Shown here piece by piece: positions 1 through 12,059 of a stretch of 64,000 nt of DNA (position 1 is the stretch's first letter; each line of letters opens with the position of its first letter). Origin of the DNA: Nelumbo lutea. Its lineage: Eukaryota; Streptophyta; Magnoliopsida; Proteales; Nelumbonaceae. Under the pieces are notes generated by a model, which was not told the DNA's origin, searched no databases, and saw only the letters and a program-made list of their open reading frames with translations. The stretch covers positions 44,982,222-45,046,221 of the forward strand of contig JAKGHH010000002.1 of assembly GCA_022828595.1 (NCBI GenBank). The letters are read 5' to 3'. Position numbers and translations under genes: made by a program.

Positions 1-192
1 GCCTGCCCCTTCGCATCCAGCATTTACATATACAGAAGCCCCATTAATCTTCAACTCATCTTCCTCCAAAAGACCCTGCCCTTCACCCACTACTCCATTC
101 CTAACTTCCTTGTGCTCACCCCGTATATGGTGATTCATTTCCGCCAGCCCTCTGTTTCCAGCACTAACATTGTTCACAGGAACTCTCCCCAT
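1..192 (-). CDS. 5' coding part of an unidentified gene, truncated by the window edge
   Basis: Reading leftwards from an ATG at 192, the frame stays open for 64 codons to the window edge. It encodes a hydrophilic, Asn/Gly/Glu-rich start (MGRVPVNNVS, then NHHIRGEHKEV) with no signal peptide or membrane segment. The ATG is directly preceded by a plausible acceptor (GTCTGGTAG). An upstream candidate exon at 755-804 ends in AAG before a GT donor and contains an in-frame ATG giving MIRGASK. The protein may therefore start there and continue in phase into this exon. Further upstream (about 870-1010) the minus strand reads like a plant 5' leader, with AAACCCTAA and CTTCGATCTGAG. I do not recognise the family. 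The gene call rests on open frame plus splice and leader context. Confidence 0.5.
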   Translation of the reverse strand, partial: MGRVPVNNVSAGNRGLAEMNHHIRGEHKEVRNGVVGEGQGLLEEDELKINGASVYVNAGCEGAG

Positions 193-754
193 CTACCAGA
201 CTCAAAATGAGCAATTATGAGGGACCCACATTATTGAGACGTTGAGAAACTATGCTTCAATCCACAAAATAACTTGTACATTCCGCTTCCTTCAAGAACC
301 ACTCTCTGCAAAGGCAAAAACTTCAATCTACTCGCAGACCTCACAAAACGTGCAAACGCTAGATATTAAATCACACGCAAAACAGATCCGATATCAATCA
401 TCTCAAATACAGCTCCAACGGTGTTAACTCCCTAAAACCTTACTTTACCCAGTATGACCGGAGCAGTGCATCAGGCAAACTAATATATCCAAACCCTCAT
501 ATATATCTACTCAAAAGAGAGAGAAACGGTTTGCAAGTAGAACCTCCAATATTGCAAGGACGCCGATCTAAAACGTTATATAGGGAAACCAGGTACCTTC
601 ACAGAACCATTAACTGAGTAATGGATTTAGAATTTTTTAACAACAGAACAAGAAGACATCGGATAGAAAAGAGTTGATTCATCATTCAAGCAAAACCATA
701 ATTCATTTTTTTTTTCTGGAAAACAATGATATAAGGTTAGATTGAACAAGATAC

Positions 755-804
755 CTTAGAAGCTCCTCTGATCATAAACAGAGCAGCCAACGTCGAGGTT
801 AATC
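755..804 (-). other. Putative first or second exon of the left-edge gene
   Basis: On the minus strand a long pyrimidine run ending in CTGCAG (acceptor) precedes a 50-bp segment that ends CTTCTAAG before a GTATCTTG donor. It holds ATG ATC AGA GGA GCT TCT AAG, which is in phase with the coding exon at 1-192. It could be the start codon exon or a 5' UTR exon. No transcript evidence is available here. Confidence 0.4.
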
Positions 805-869
805 CTGCAGAAAAAAAAAAAAAAAAACGTAAAGAACAACAAGATCAGAACTAAAACAACGGCAAAACA

Positions 870-1060
870 CCGAAGTGTTTCATATCATATGATTCTCAGA
901 TCGAAGAGGTTCTTAAATTGCTTAATTAGGGTTTTATTTCTCGTTTTCTTTTGTTCTTCTTCTTCTCGTCCTTCTTTCTTTAAAGCTTTTAATTTTAGTG
1001 TTGCAGAACATCTGGACTGGTCGGAAGACAGTGAAGCGGAGGCAAAGAGGAACATATCCA
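870..1060 (-). promoter_or_regulatory. Probable 5' leader/promoter-proximal region of the left-edge gene
   Basis: The minus strand carries CT/GA-rich leader-like sequence and an AAACCCTAA telo-box-like motif near 925-935. This motif is common near transcription starts of plant growth and translation genes. No clear TATA box was located. The 79-codon plus-strand frame over 889-1125 is better explained as the complement of this leader. Confidence 0.35.
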
Positions 1061-2260
1061 CGGCCTTTGAGGAGATATTAGTAGGTCATTCCATGTGGAT
1101 GACGTGGAACAATGGAGGTCCGTAGAGTTTGCTTAGAGCCACGTAGGATGCTGGACGGCTTACGTGGAGCACATCGAGGCCATGAGATCTTCTGAGTTGA
1201 ACAAAATCTAAAGCCGGAAGCTCGAGACTTTGTACCGCATCTCAAATGATCTTCCGGATCTAACACGTGACACGTGGCCTCGTAACACTCAGATAAAGGT
1301 TTAAAGATGCCTGGAAAGCCCTCCTAAAGCGGGAAACATTGTTTTCGGTCGGTACAAAGTTATGAAATGACTGAGATCGGCTTCGGTCAGGGCATGACCG
1401 CGCTCACACCGTCCCAACAGCTTCTTGCAACCTCGCACAGTTGCATCGGGCGTAAAGGTGCTCGAACGGGTTGCCCTGACGGAAGCCGAACTCTACTTGG
1501 GAATCGAGGTCTGCTACTCGCATATCACAAAAAAAGATGCTCATCGGCTGAATGGCATCCTATCATAAAAAAGGTAACGAACGGGATGATCATACTCTAT
1601 TCACAAAGTCTAACCTATGCCACCCCTCAGTTTTTAACTATGGCTGCGGAAATGGGATTTAGTCGGTGTAAAGCCCGTTCAAATAACCATTATAATCTTG
1701 CATTGGGAATATCTCTTCATGAAATAAAGTATATTTGGAAAGTCTTTTCATGAAATATTATGGGATTTGGAATATTTAAAAGACCAAAAATCAGTCTTTT
1801 CTGTTTAGGAATCAAAATCCCGGAAGATGAGAATGTGTGTGTAAAAAGATCCAAAAAGATCAAAGATACCAAATTACGGAAAGCTTCAAGTGAAGATTTC
1901 TCGTCATTTTGCATGATATATAGCCTCTAGACACATTTTTAAAAGCCCTTTAACCAAGCCGTTTACCAAACGGTCTTTGTCTTACAAGACTCCAAAAGCT
2001 CAATATGTCTTTTGGCCATTTGGGCTACTGGAAGATCTTTTTAAAAATACATGACAAACGACATCTATATAAATATATAGTTCTCTCTAACCATGAATTA
2101 AAGCATGATTTGTATATTGGGGAGAATTGGAGAAGGTTGGAACAAAACTAAATGAGATTAATACAAAATCAAACTAATATTTACAGTCATGAACTCTTAA
2201 CCACCATAGTATATTGTCCACGTTGTTGATAATTGCATAAGTTTTATTTATTTATTTTTC
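1061..2260. other. Intergenic stretch without recognisable genes
   Basis: Nothing with coding character was found on either strand. It presumably includes upstream DNA of the left-edge gene. The 128-codon plus-strand frame at 1367-1753 has no recognisable motif. Confidence 0.4.
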
Positions 2261-3600
2261 GGTGTATAATTATGATTGACAATCTTGACTCCAACCCATT
2301 TGATCCACCCACCTTGGAACCCACCCACTCTATTGGTGGGTCAATATGGGTTGAGCAACCCATTAGGGTCAGTAAAAAAGGGTTAGGGTGGGTTGGGTCG
2401 ATAATTTTGCCAAGCCTCACAATAAAAAATGTGTTTGAGGAGACTCAAACTCAAACTCAAGTCCACCTAGCGTGCTAATATTCTCCACCAATTTTAAGCC
2501 ACCAAGCCAAATGCGATTTTGTGATTAAAACTGATATACAAATTATTTTATTAGCTTTTGTGTTTACATGCAATTTAAAAAAAAAAAACAAATGTTTATA
2601 TTTCACAACTCTAACTAAAAATTAAAAAATATTATTTTATAAACTAATAGAATAAATAACCTATCAAATCTATATTTATATAAAAACATGATTTTTAATA
2701 TCAGGGAATTTATACAAATAGAATACTAATAATAGAATAATTATTTTAAAACTTACAATTTATAAATTTACACATAATATAAATCTTAAATTTTGTATAT
2801 ATTTATATAAATTATTAACTAATATTTTAATTTACATTAATAAGTAATAACAAAATATTTATTATTTATAAAAAATAAAAATATCATAAACAAAAGTATT
2901 GAAGAATATAATATTAAATTGAATCTATCAAAGGCACTAATCTACATTTATTTCAAAAAATGATTTTTATTTCATAAAATTTATTTAAATAAAAATATTA
3001 ATAATGAAATAATTATTTTAGTAATTAAAAACTATGAATTTTCATACTATATGTATCATAGAAATTTTAACAAAATTGATACACTCTGAGTTAAGATTAT
3101 ATTTTTATAAATTTTGAATCCATATTTTAATTTTAGTTGATTTTTTGTTAATTTTAAAAAATTAAAATTGTAAAATAAAACAATAATTGATATAATAATT
3201 AAAATATAATAGGTGCATTCATTTAGTGTCTTGGACTCTTGATTGATCCATTATAAATAAAATTATATGATAACTATGCATCCCAATATACTAATTGTAA
3301 TATATCATTAAAATTTATATTTTCCATGTATTTATATACTATTTTATGAATATTTTGATATTTTGATATTAAATTTAGTGTTATTAATGCATTTATAAAA
3401 TTTGTATGTATTTTCCTAGCGTATACATACGTTTCCATATTTTTTATCCATATCCATGCATTTTCCAATGTGTGCATGTATCTATGTTATCTAATATAAT
3501 ACCCAATACTCGATACTGATACTTTAATCCTTGGATTTAGTAATTTGAATGTCTCTTTTAAGGTCAAAGGTTTATGAGTAAAGGTTGAGCCTTCCTCTTA
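2261..3600. other. AT-rich intergenic DNA with a small fragment of a dispersed repeat
   Basis: 2280-2410 is rich in ACCCACC/GGGTTGGG words also found at 4350-4500 and 62090-62180, so it is probably part of the same dispersed repeat. The rest, to about 3600, is very AT-rich with no coding signal. Confidence 0.4.
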
Positions 3601-4507
3601 CGATTTTTTGCCACGTTTTTATGGTATGTTTTCATGTTTTCTAGTGTTTCATGCATTTTCTACAATTCTTTGTTTTTTTTTCATTTTTTTTGATTTTTTC
3701 TTTAAAAGTTATACTTTTTTTGCACTTTTGCAAATTTTTTGCTATTTTCTGCATTTTTATATTATTTGGTATTTTTCTGCACAGTTTATACATTTTTTCT
3801 GGTGTTTTCATGCATTTTCTAGTATTTTCTTTTTATTTTTCTATTTTTTCTGAATTACCTACAAGTTTTCTACATGATTTCTATAATTTTTAGTGTTTTC
3901 ATGCATTTTTGCAATTTTCTGGTATTTTCTACAAATTTTCTATTTTTTCTACAATTTTTTTGCATTCTTTTTTTGTTTTTATATTATTTTTTGCAAAATT
4001 TTTGCGTTTTCTACAAAATTTTGGTATTTTTATGCATACTTATTTTTCATTTTTGGGTATACAGGTTGACTCGACTTGTTTTTGCCATGTCGTAGACTTA
4101 GTGGAGATTATTCTCTCAAAAATGTTATTTTCGGGTATACAAGTTTGTCATCTCATTTTTGTCACGTAGTGGCCTTGAGAGTTGATTCTCTCGAAAAATG
4201 TTATTTTCGGGTATATGGGTCAACCTAACCCGTTTATAGCACATGGTAGACTCGAGAGAGTTTGTTCTCTCAAAGTATTTTTGAGTATGAGTGACCTGAC
4301 CTGTTTTTGTATTTATAGGCGAGGGTAGGTGTGTGGGATTAGTATGGGTGATGGTGTGTAAAGATCAATATGGATGGGTCAAGTAGGTCAATAAAGGTGG
4401 GTTAGGAACCTTTTAGAAGCACTAATGATGGGCCATGGTGGGTTTGTGGGTCAATATGGGTGGATTGATATTCAACCCTTACCCAAACCAACCATTTGTC
4501 ACCCCAG
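3600..4507 (-). repeat. Satellite-like dispersed repeat, copy 1 (inverse of 62092-63600)
   Basis: 3600-4060 is a T-rich degenerate tandem array of words such as TTTTCTGGTATTTTC and TGCATTTTCTAC. It is followed at 4060-4310 by three or four diverged copies of a unit containing TTTTCGGGTATA and GAGAGTTGATTCTCTC. Next come GGGTCAA/CCCACC-rich blocks to 4507. The reverse complement of the whole block matches 62092-63600 in the same order. The Phe-rich open frames across it are composition artefacts. Confidence 0.75.
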
Positions 4508-4522
4508 TATAATTTCTTTTTA

Positions 4523-4965
4523 TGGGGTGTAATTGAGCGAAGCCAAACTTTATAAAGCCTTTGTTTGGTTCAATTAAAGTACTATTAGGTTTGAGTTCTT
4601 TTTTGTTCGATTTGAGCTCAGTTTGGTATTCAATGAGTTCGAGTTCTGCTAAAAAGCTTGAAAATTAATATATTTTATATTTACATATGTTGTATTTTTA
4701 TAATATATAGTATACTCATACATTATATAGAATATAATGTTTTTTTCATAATATATATCTTTATATTATAATATATGTATATAATTAATATTAATCGAGT
4801 TAGACTCGCAAACTTATGAACCAAACTTTTTATTAGTCAAGCTTGAGTTTGAATAGTTAATCGGACTTCCCTGAGATTCAATTTTGATTAGAATTGAACT
4901 CGAATTATACATAGTCAAACTCAAAACCAAACCATTCGATTAGAGCTCAACTCGATTGCACCTCT
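4523..4965. mobile_element. MITE-like element with terminal inverted repeats
   Basis: The left end reads GGGGTGTAATTGAGC. The right end is CTCAACTCGATTGCACCTCT, whose reverse complement starts AGAGGTGCAATCGAG. The interior has inverted TTGAGTTCGA/TCGAACTCAA-type words. No coding capacity and no clear target-site duplication were seen. Confidence 0.5.
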
Positions 4966-5309
4966 AATTTCTCCAAAACCCCCATACTCTAAGAGATTAC
5001 AATATGGTTGTGCATTAAATAGTAAAGTATTCTTTTAGCATCCAAAACATCAATGCGTGACCTTCAAAACCACATTTCCTTCATGAACTTTTTTATTGGT
5101 AAAAAAAAAAAAAAAAAGAAACTTTGTAGTATGAGATCATGCTTACTCCAACATCAAACAAGGAAAATTCTTGTCAAGCTAAAAACTTCTGCTACACTTT
5201 TGGATATTTTATAATGAAAAGTTTGATTTTTTTGTCATTTATCTATAATATTTTCAATTCTCTCTCATTAAATCCAACATTTAAGATATTAATTTCCATT
5301 CACCTTTAT

Positions 5310-7460
5310 TGAATCATATATTTAAGGCATTTTTGTTTATTCTCATCATTAAATACAAATGGGCCAATCCATGTCGCCACAATTAAATAATAAAATTCAA
5401 AAATATGTAGAATGCAAAAATATATAAAAATTAAAAAAATATATATGAACATTTCCAACATCATATATTTGACATAGTAAATAATAATAAGTATGATAAA
5501 CAATGTTTTAAAAACCAGCCCGAAGGCTGACTTGCTTTTGCCTTCGAGTCATAGGTCACCAGTTGAACCGTCAAGGTCGAACAAGTCAAACCACTTTTAT
5601 TTATAAAAAATATTAAAAATTACAAATTGGGTCTTTTTTTTGAAAAATAGCAATGCAAGATGCTTAGGGCCCTTAGGGCATATAGATCCCAAAAAGTTAC
5701 TTAAAAAAAAAAGATCACTCCAATCGGACATCAAAGTGCAAAGTTATGGCCTCCAAAAAGTTTGCGCATAATTAGGTGTGCAACCAGTGACCTGGTGACT
5801 AGGTCAAAGGGGACAATTATTGAACTGCTCGGGTTAAACGTTTTTTGATTGAAAGGGTGAGCCTCAACATAATCAGGCCCGAAATCAAGGCCGAGTGACA
5901 GTTCGAATGATTCAATCGGTCAGATCAACGATGGGTTGAAATACATTGATGATAAATAAGAAATATTTTTATTAATGATTGAATGGAGTGTAAAATTTCA
6001 AACCAATTGGAAATAAAATTATTTTCCTATTATCTCTCATTAAATATCATATCTAAGGTATATTCTCTTATTAAATCTCATATTTAAGATATATCATTCT
6101 CATCATTAAATTCTACTAATTAAATTCATAATAATAATTTTAATAATATAACAATACATATTTTTAAAAATAATTTGAGAACAAAACCATTTTCTTCCCT
6201 TATAATGGTGGGTAAGCAATTTAACCATTTGGGGTCAAATAGGTTAATAAATAATGTCGTAATTATATAATAAATATTAAAATAAGTAAAATATATAATA
6301 CAAAAAGATAAAAATAATTGAACATGTTTCTAATATTATATGTTCATTATACTAAACAAAAATAAGTATGAAATGTAAGAAGTATTTTTATTAATAGTGA
6401 AAATGGAATGCCAAATTTAAAATTCATAATATTATACATTCATATATTTTAAATGAAATACTAATGCCATAGTCAAATACTAATATTTTAAATAAAATAA
6501 AATACAAAGAATAAAAAAAATGAAAAAGTGGACACATATCTAGTGTTATATATTTATGAAAAACAAAATATTGGGTACATCTATAATATTATACATTCAT
6601 ATATTGAATAAAAATAAATATTATACATAAGAAATAATTTTATCAATGATGGAAATGTGATACAAAATTTAATGTGGACCTATAAATCATACAATTTTTG
6701 TTTTGGGGTGGTGGGATAGTGGTTTTGGTCAAATGGATCAATCGATAATATGATAGTTAAATAATAAATTTTTAAAAAGTAATAAAAAAGTACATGTAAT
6801 CAAAAGAATATATAAAAATTGCGTTTGAATATGAGTTTGAAAATATATGGTATTTGAATTTTTTACCAATCAACTGGTATAAAAAACGTTGTAGCCAATT
6901 AGATGTTATTTATCAAAATTCATGGGTGGGTTTTGATTGGTTAAAACTCTTTGATACCATGTCTTTGCCGCATAATAGATTTTTATATATTAATTATGTC
7001 AAACAAAAATTAAGTGTGATAAGTAAAAATTATTTATATAATGTATATGAAGTACATAATTTAAAACTGATATAAAAGCAAAACTATTTTTCTTATTTAA
7101 ATGGTGGGTCAATGATCCAACTTTTCAAAGAAACTCATGATGTCATAATTAAAAAAAAAAGATAGAACACAAAAATTGAAAAAGTATAGAATTTTATCAA
7201 AAACATTTAGAAACATTTATAATGTTATATACTCATAATTTTAAATAAAAATATTTGTTACAAATAAAAATTATTTTTATTTATAATAGAAATGGAATAC
7301 AAAATTTAATAATAATAATAGTTATTGTAATTTAAAATTTCCATTGTAATGCATATGCACATTTATTACAATTATTTAAGTTAATTTTTAATCATATTAT
7401 TACTTTTGTTAATTTTCAATTCATATCTTAACTATGATATATCTAAAATTCATGTAATTA
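5310..7460. repeat. AT-rich ~2-kb direct duplication, copy 1
   Basis: Ordered blocks here recur about 2.0-2.6 kb downstream. Examples are TCTCTCATTAAAT...TTTAAGATATAT (6030-6100 and 8140-8175), CAACCATTTGGGGTCAAAT-like words (6225 and 8300), AGTGTTATATATTTATG (6542 and 8532) and AAATTAAGTGTGATAAGT (7008 and 8745). No gene is recognisable in either copy. Copy 1 carries the hAT-like MITE at 5501-5948. Confidence 0.6.
5501..5948. mobile_element. hAT-like MITE, family 1 (long copy)
   Basis: Termini are CAATGTTTTAAAAACCAG on the left and ...TACATTG on the right, flanked by an exact 8-bp direct repeat ATGATAAA (5493-5500 and 5949-5956). The interior carries GACCGGTT/AACCGTC-type words shared with the other family members. 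Eight-bp duplications are typical of hAT transposons. There is no transposase frame. Confidence 0.8.
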
Positions 7461-8804
7461 ATATGAAAAAAAAAATTCTTACATGCTTAACTACTGGTAT
7501 CATAAAAGATAGCATGATGCCCATACAAAAAGTTATAAAATGATCTTTTTGGTGATGGCTATTAATTATTACAAAATGAAACAATTATATGAAAACAAGG
7601 AAAACATTTGGAGGTGCTTGTCAATATGTATGATCTTTCTATGACAAAATAAAAAACAACTTCCGAAAAAAAAAAACTTTGTTGATGTGCCTAAAAAAAC
7701 AAATATTGGATTATTAGGGTTTGTGTACGTTAGTGATGCAACTTTAGCCCCACAGGCAAGGTTTTAAATATCAATACTCTCAATGTGCATAAACATGTAT
7801 ATTAGGTGGTGGTAAGTTCTACTAATTAAATCCATACTTAATAAATTAATAATTCCATTAACATAAATGCTTATACTTTTAAAATCTACCCAGAAAAAAT
7901 AGTGTTTTCATCTAGGTGGGGGTAAAAAATTAAATCATTTTGGGTCAAATGGGTTAATCCATATTGCCACGACTAAATAATAAAATTAAAAAATAGATAA
8001 AATGAAAAATTAAAAATTAAAAAAATTGAAAACATTTTTAAACAATAATAAGCATGATAAATAATAAATATTTTTATTAATGATGGAAATGGAATGTAAA
8101 ATTTAAAACCAAATGGAAATAAAAATATTTTCCTATTCCCTCTCATTAAATCCTATATTTAAGATATATTTTTCTCATCATTAAATTCTTGTAATTAAAT
8201 CCATAATATTGTTTTTAATAGTAAAAAAATAAATATTTTGAAAAGTAATTTGAAAACAAAACCATTTTCTTCCCCTCCCCCTAGTGGTAGGTAGCAATTC
8301 AACCATTTGGGGTCAAATGGATTAATAAATAATGCCATAATTAAATAAAAAAATTAAAATAAATAACTATGAATTGTAAGAAGTATTTCTGTCAATGATG
8401 AAAAATGGAATGCCAAATTAAAAATTTACCTAAAAATTAAATGATACCATAGTCAAATAATAAAATTTGTAATAATAGAAAATACAAAGTATCACAAAAA
8501 ATAAAGATACAGAAAATTGTAGGCACATATATAGTGCTGTGTATTTATAGAAAATAAAATATTTGGTATATTTCTAATATTGTGCATTCATTATATTGAA
8601 CAAAAATAAGTTTTATACATAAGAAATAATTTTATCAATAATGAAAATGTAATACAAAATTTAATGCCAACCTAGAAATCAAACAATTTTTATTTTTAGA
8701 TTGTAGGTTAGTTGTTTGAGTTGAATTATACCATAGACAAACAAAAGTTAAGTGTGATAAGTAAAAAATATTGTGTAAAGTGTAAATGAAATATATAATT
8801 TAGA

Positions 8805-9932
8805 GGGAAAATTATATTCAAATTGGTTGTGCATTTAAAATTAGGTTGAAAGTTGCTATAGAAACCAACAAAACTCTGACAATCGGCTCTACATTTCAAA
8901 TTATAAAAACCCTTGCCATGTCATCAGAAGCTTATGTGGTTGTTGCCAACATGAGACTCTTACTCCATGTTGGACACAACAAAAAACCTACACCGAAAAT
9001 AGGTTTTCAGTTTCTCTCCCACTCCCTATGTCTCTCGATCTTCCTCCCTTATCTCTCTGTCAGAGTCATCTCTCAATCTCTAACTGTCCCAGCTTCAGTT
9101 TGTAGCCGAATCAAAACCTCTCTCTCTCTCTCTATTGTCATCCCTCAATCTTTCTCATTCTTTTCCCTCACTCTCCCTCTCGGTCAACATCTCTTTTTCC
9201 CTCAATATCTATCATTCTCCAGTTGGTGTAAATTTCATAGCCAAGAGTTTTTTGTGAATTTTTATCAAATTGGTGTAATAATTTTTGAACCATACCAATT
9301 TGGTCTCATATTCTTTTATACGATCTAATTAACACCATATAAGTGCATAAGAAAATAAAAAAAATGAGAGAGGGGGCATGAGAGAAACTGAGGGAGAACA
9401 ATGGAGATTAAGAGAGAAGGAGAGATCGACCAAGAAAGAGAATAAGAGGGATTGAGGGAGAGCGGTATGTAGAAAGAGAATGAGAGAAACTGATATAGAG
9501 AACATAAATACAAAAGCAAAAAACCAATTGTATTTATTTTAAAATCATAAAGTCGTTGAGCTAATAAAGATGATCGTGAGCAAGAGAGTGTGAGGGAGAT
9601 TGAGAGAGAGAGGGACTAAAAACATTTTTTTTTTAATTTTCTAATCACCCAACATTAAGGCTCAGTTTGGAAGCACTACAAATGCAAATATGTATAGCAT
9701 AAAATCATATTTGCATTTGTACTCCTTCCAAACTCAGCCTAAAGGGCAATTTTAGTATAAGATTTTTGTTGTGTCCAACATGGATTAAAAGTCCCATGTT
9801 GGCAACCAATCACATAAGCCTCCGATGACATGGTGAGGGTTTTTATAATTTGAAATGTAGAGTCGTTTGTTGGTTTATGGATCAACTTGTTGCCTATATT
9901 AAATGTACAATTAGCTCCGATTATAGTTTTCC
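8805..9932. mobile_element. 1.1-kb long-inverted-repeat (foldback/MULE-like) element
   Basis: The ends are inverted repeats of roughly 170 bp. The left arm (8805-8975) contains GGTTGTGCATTT, CATGTCATCAGAAGC and CCATGTTGGACACAAC. The right arm (about 9765-9932) contains their complements. Inside, a CT-rich tract (9010-9210) faces a GA-rich tract (9360-9620), extending the foldback. Flanks ATAATTTAGA and TTAATTTAAA match at 8 of 10 positions, compatible with a 9-10 bp duplication. The homologous site near 7055 lacks the insertion. No transposase was seen, so it is non-autonomous. Confidence 0.75.
9659..9739. mobile_element. Tourist-like MITE nested in the 1.1-kb foldback element
   Basis: This is an 81-bp near-perfect palindrome, GGCTCAGTTTGGAAG to CTTCCAAACTCAGCC, flanked by TAA on both sides (9656-9658 and 9740-9742). 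A 3-bp TWA duplication is typical of PIF/Harbinger-derived MITEs. A longer relative lies at 19548-19837. Confidence 0.7.
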
Positions 9933-10094
9933 TTAATTTAAAACTAATCCAAAAGCAGTGTTATTTTCTTATCTAAATAGTGGGTCAATGGTCAAACTTT
10001 TCAAAAAAACCCCATGATATCATAATTGAATAATAAATATTTAAGTTTATTTTTAATCATATTGTTACTTTTATTTTAATTTAAATATATGTGT

Positions 10095-10180
10095 GTTCGG
10101 CTTAGGCCTGGCCATAAAATTTATAGGCTTTATGTAGGCCCGGGCCGGGCCTAGCTGAGCTGGGCTAAAATGATTACCCC
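10095..10180. repeat. Fragment of GGCCCGGGCC-rich dispersed repeat
   Basis: A short stretch containing TAGGCCCGGGCCGGGCC resembles the interior of the 10610-11093 MITE family. No ends can be defined. Confidence 0.35.
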
Positions 10181-10510
10181 TACTAGTTGGTGGGTTAGTG
10201 GCAGAATGCATTCTAGGCCTAATGGCACACAATGTAGAGGGCATGCCTACATTTTTTTTATGGATAAATAGCTATAATATTAATAAAAAGAAAAATCATG
10301 GAAAGCATTCAACAAAAGACGAATGCGAACTATTTAACCAAATCCCATCCCCCCTAAAGGGATTGGCTTCCCAGCCAACAATGAACAATTACTATTCCTA
10401 GTAACATGACAAAAAACAATAGAATTCATACAAGAAGAGCTAAACTGAATATCATCAAATTTTACCACAAACAACATATCATCTGAAATCCCCCACAAGA
10501 CCAAGGTAGA

Positions 10511-11165
10511 CAGAATTTGGATTCAGTCCTCATAAAACCGTCCTCATAGCCTTTCTACAGTCGTACATTAGGATTATCTTTGTATTTGTATGTTTTTATT
10601 AATGGTAAGTAGACTTGTTCATGCCCGACCCCCAGACGGGCTTGAACATGCTTATAGGCCCGCTGGCTTAAATTTGGGCCAAAAGCTCAGCCCGCAATAA
10701 ATTCAAGCCGGGCTCGGGTTTTGTCAAAATAACTCGACCCGAGCCCATCTCGGCCCGACCTAATATTAAACTTAAAATTAGTTATGTGATTATGTCCATT
10801 TGAATAAATTTTTTGATTTAAGAATGTAAAATTGTGTTTTAAAATATAAAAGAAAGGGAAAAATACCATCTTGCAGGCCCATTGTTCATTTAAATAGAAA
10901 AAAATACCATATGAATTTTTAATTCTAATTTGAATAGGAAAAATTGTTTTTTTTTTCAATTAGGTCGGGCTTCGGGCTCGAGCTCTGGTTTCGGGCTTTT
11001 TACCAGGGCCGGGCTCGGGCTCGGGCCTAATATATTTTCATTAGTGACAAGTGAAAGCCCGACCCAGCTCGGCCCGACCCATGAACATGTCTAATGGTAA
11101 GATAATCCCAATGCACAACTAAAAGGGGCTGTGAGAACGGTTTTGTGAGGACTGAATCCAAATTC
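10511..11165. mobile_element. MITE (outer element) split by a second MITE
   Basis: Inverted repeats of about 38 bp lie at 10513-10550 and 11127-11165 (GAATTTGGATTCAGTCCTCA and its complement). The element is flanked by AGGTAGA (10504-10510 and 11166-11172). It is interrupted by the 10610-11093 element, so its own length is about 170 bp. Confidence 0.75.
10610..11093. mobile_element. hAT-like MITE, family 2 (nested)
   Basis: Termini are TAGACTTGTTCATG and CATGAACATGTCTA, with an exact 8-bp target duplication ATGGTAAG (10602-10609 and 11094-11101). The 484-bp interior is rich in CCCGAGCC/GGGCTCGGG words. It lies inside the MITE at 10511-11165. A full-length relative is at 62182-62669 and a shorter one at 15664-15945. 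Confidence 0.85.
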
Positions 11166-11549
11166 AGGTAGATACCCCTGGCCTTTCTTTGGCCCACACG
11201 TCCATGATACAAGGAATGCTTTACAATTAGTTCAACATCAATGTGTATTGGCTGATTGCTCCAAGGAAAATTGAACCCATACCTCATCTATACTATACCA
11301 TCATCTATTAAGTACTAAGTAGAAAAGTTGTCTCGTTGTCTAGTTCTAATATCAGCTAATATGTAGTTTGTTTACCAAAGCCTGAAACAAAACAAGGAGA
11401 CCTTTTAAGGGGGTTTGGCCAATATGTGTGATTTTGTTTTTCAACACAAAAAACAAATGCCATAGCAAAAGTCATACTATTTTGCTGACATAGTAGTTGG
11501 TTTGTTTTGGAAAACAAAACCACACATGTAAAAATAAAACACTAAGGCC

Positions 11550-11810
11550 TTGTTCATTTTTCAGTAAGTTATTTATCTAGGTAAATTTTTTCTAGGAAAT
11601 ACTTACCCGGGTAAGTGCATTTATCAATATTCTTTTATTTCATAGGTAAATAAGGTAATGACCAATTTAGTCATAAAATTCCATTATTGAAAGGGATATT
11701 TTTTTTCCCATTCAATAGGTGGGAAAGTTATTTATCCACCTAGGAAATGGGTATCACTTACCCTAGGTAAACTTTCCCTGATCCCCACATAAATATGAAA
11801 AATGAACATG
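11550..11810. mobile_element. Small MITE-like inverted-repeat element
   Basis: The ends TTGTTCATTTTTCA and TGAAAAATGAACATG are inverted repeats. The interior has CCTAGGTAA/TTACCCGGG-type palindromic words. A short relative lies at 18770-18855, ending in GAACAAGACCTTA. No certain target-site duplication was found. Confidence 0.5.
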
Positions 11811-12059
11811 AGATTCGTGGTTAATGGGAACCAAAATTCCACTGACCAATTTTTCCCCCTCTTAAAATCCAAAAAAAAAAAAAAAAGAATACCCCCTAAT
11901 TATTATTGAGCGTGAATATGTGCAGGCTGTGGAACAAATGATAACATCCCATGCAAATTGATAAAAATACATATGATCCACAATAAGAGGTTAAATGGTG
12001 GTGAGCCCCATGTATTAAAAGACTTGTGTGGGGCATATCATTGATCCTACAACCTGAAC

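Larger units (their letters stand above)
7900..10070. repeat. AT-rich ~2-kb direct duplication, copy 2 (interrupted)
   Basis: This is the diverged second copy of the 5310-7460 block. The match runs to about 8800, is interrupted by the inverted-repeat element at 8805-9932, and resumes at about 9942 (AATTTAAAACTAATCCAAAAGC against AATTTAAAACTGATATAAAAGC at 7057). No gene is recognisable. Confidence 0.6.

Noticed and set aside
3608..4169. Overlapping Phe-rich open frames resembling membrane proteins
   Set aside because: They arise from a T-rich degenerate tandem array. Several frames are open at once and the reverse-complement array at 63122-63561 gives the same artefact.
8846..9328. 160-codon plus-strand open frame
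   Set aside because: It lies across the left arm and CT-rich tract of the foldback element; composition explains the Ser/Leu-rich translation.
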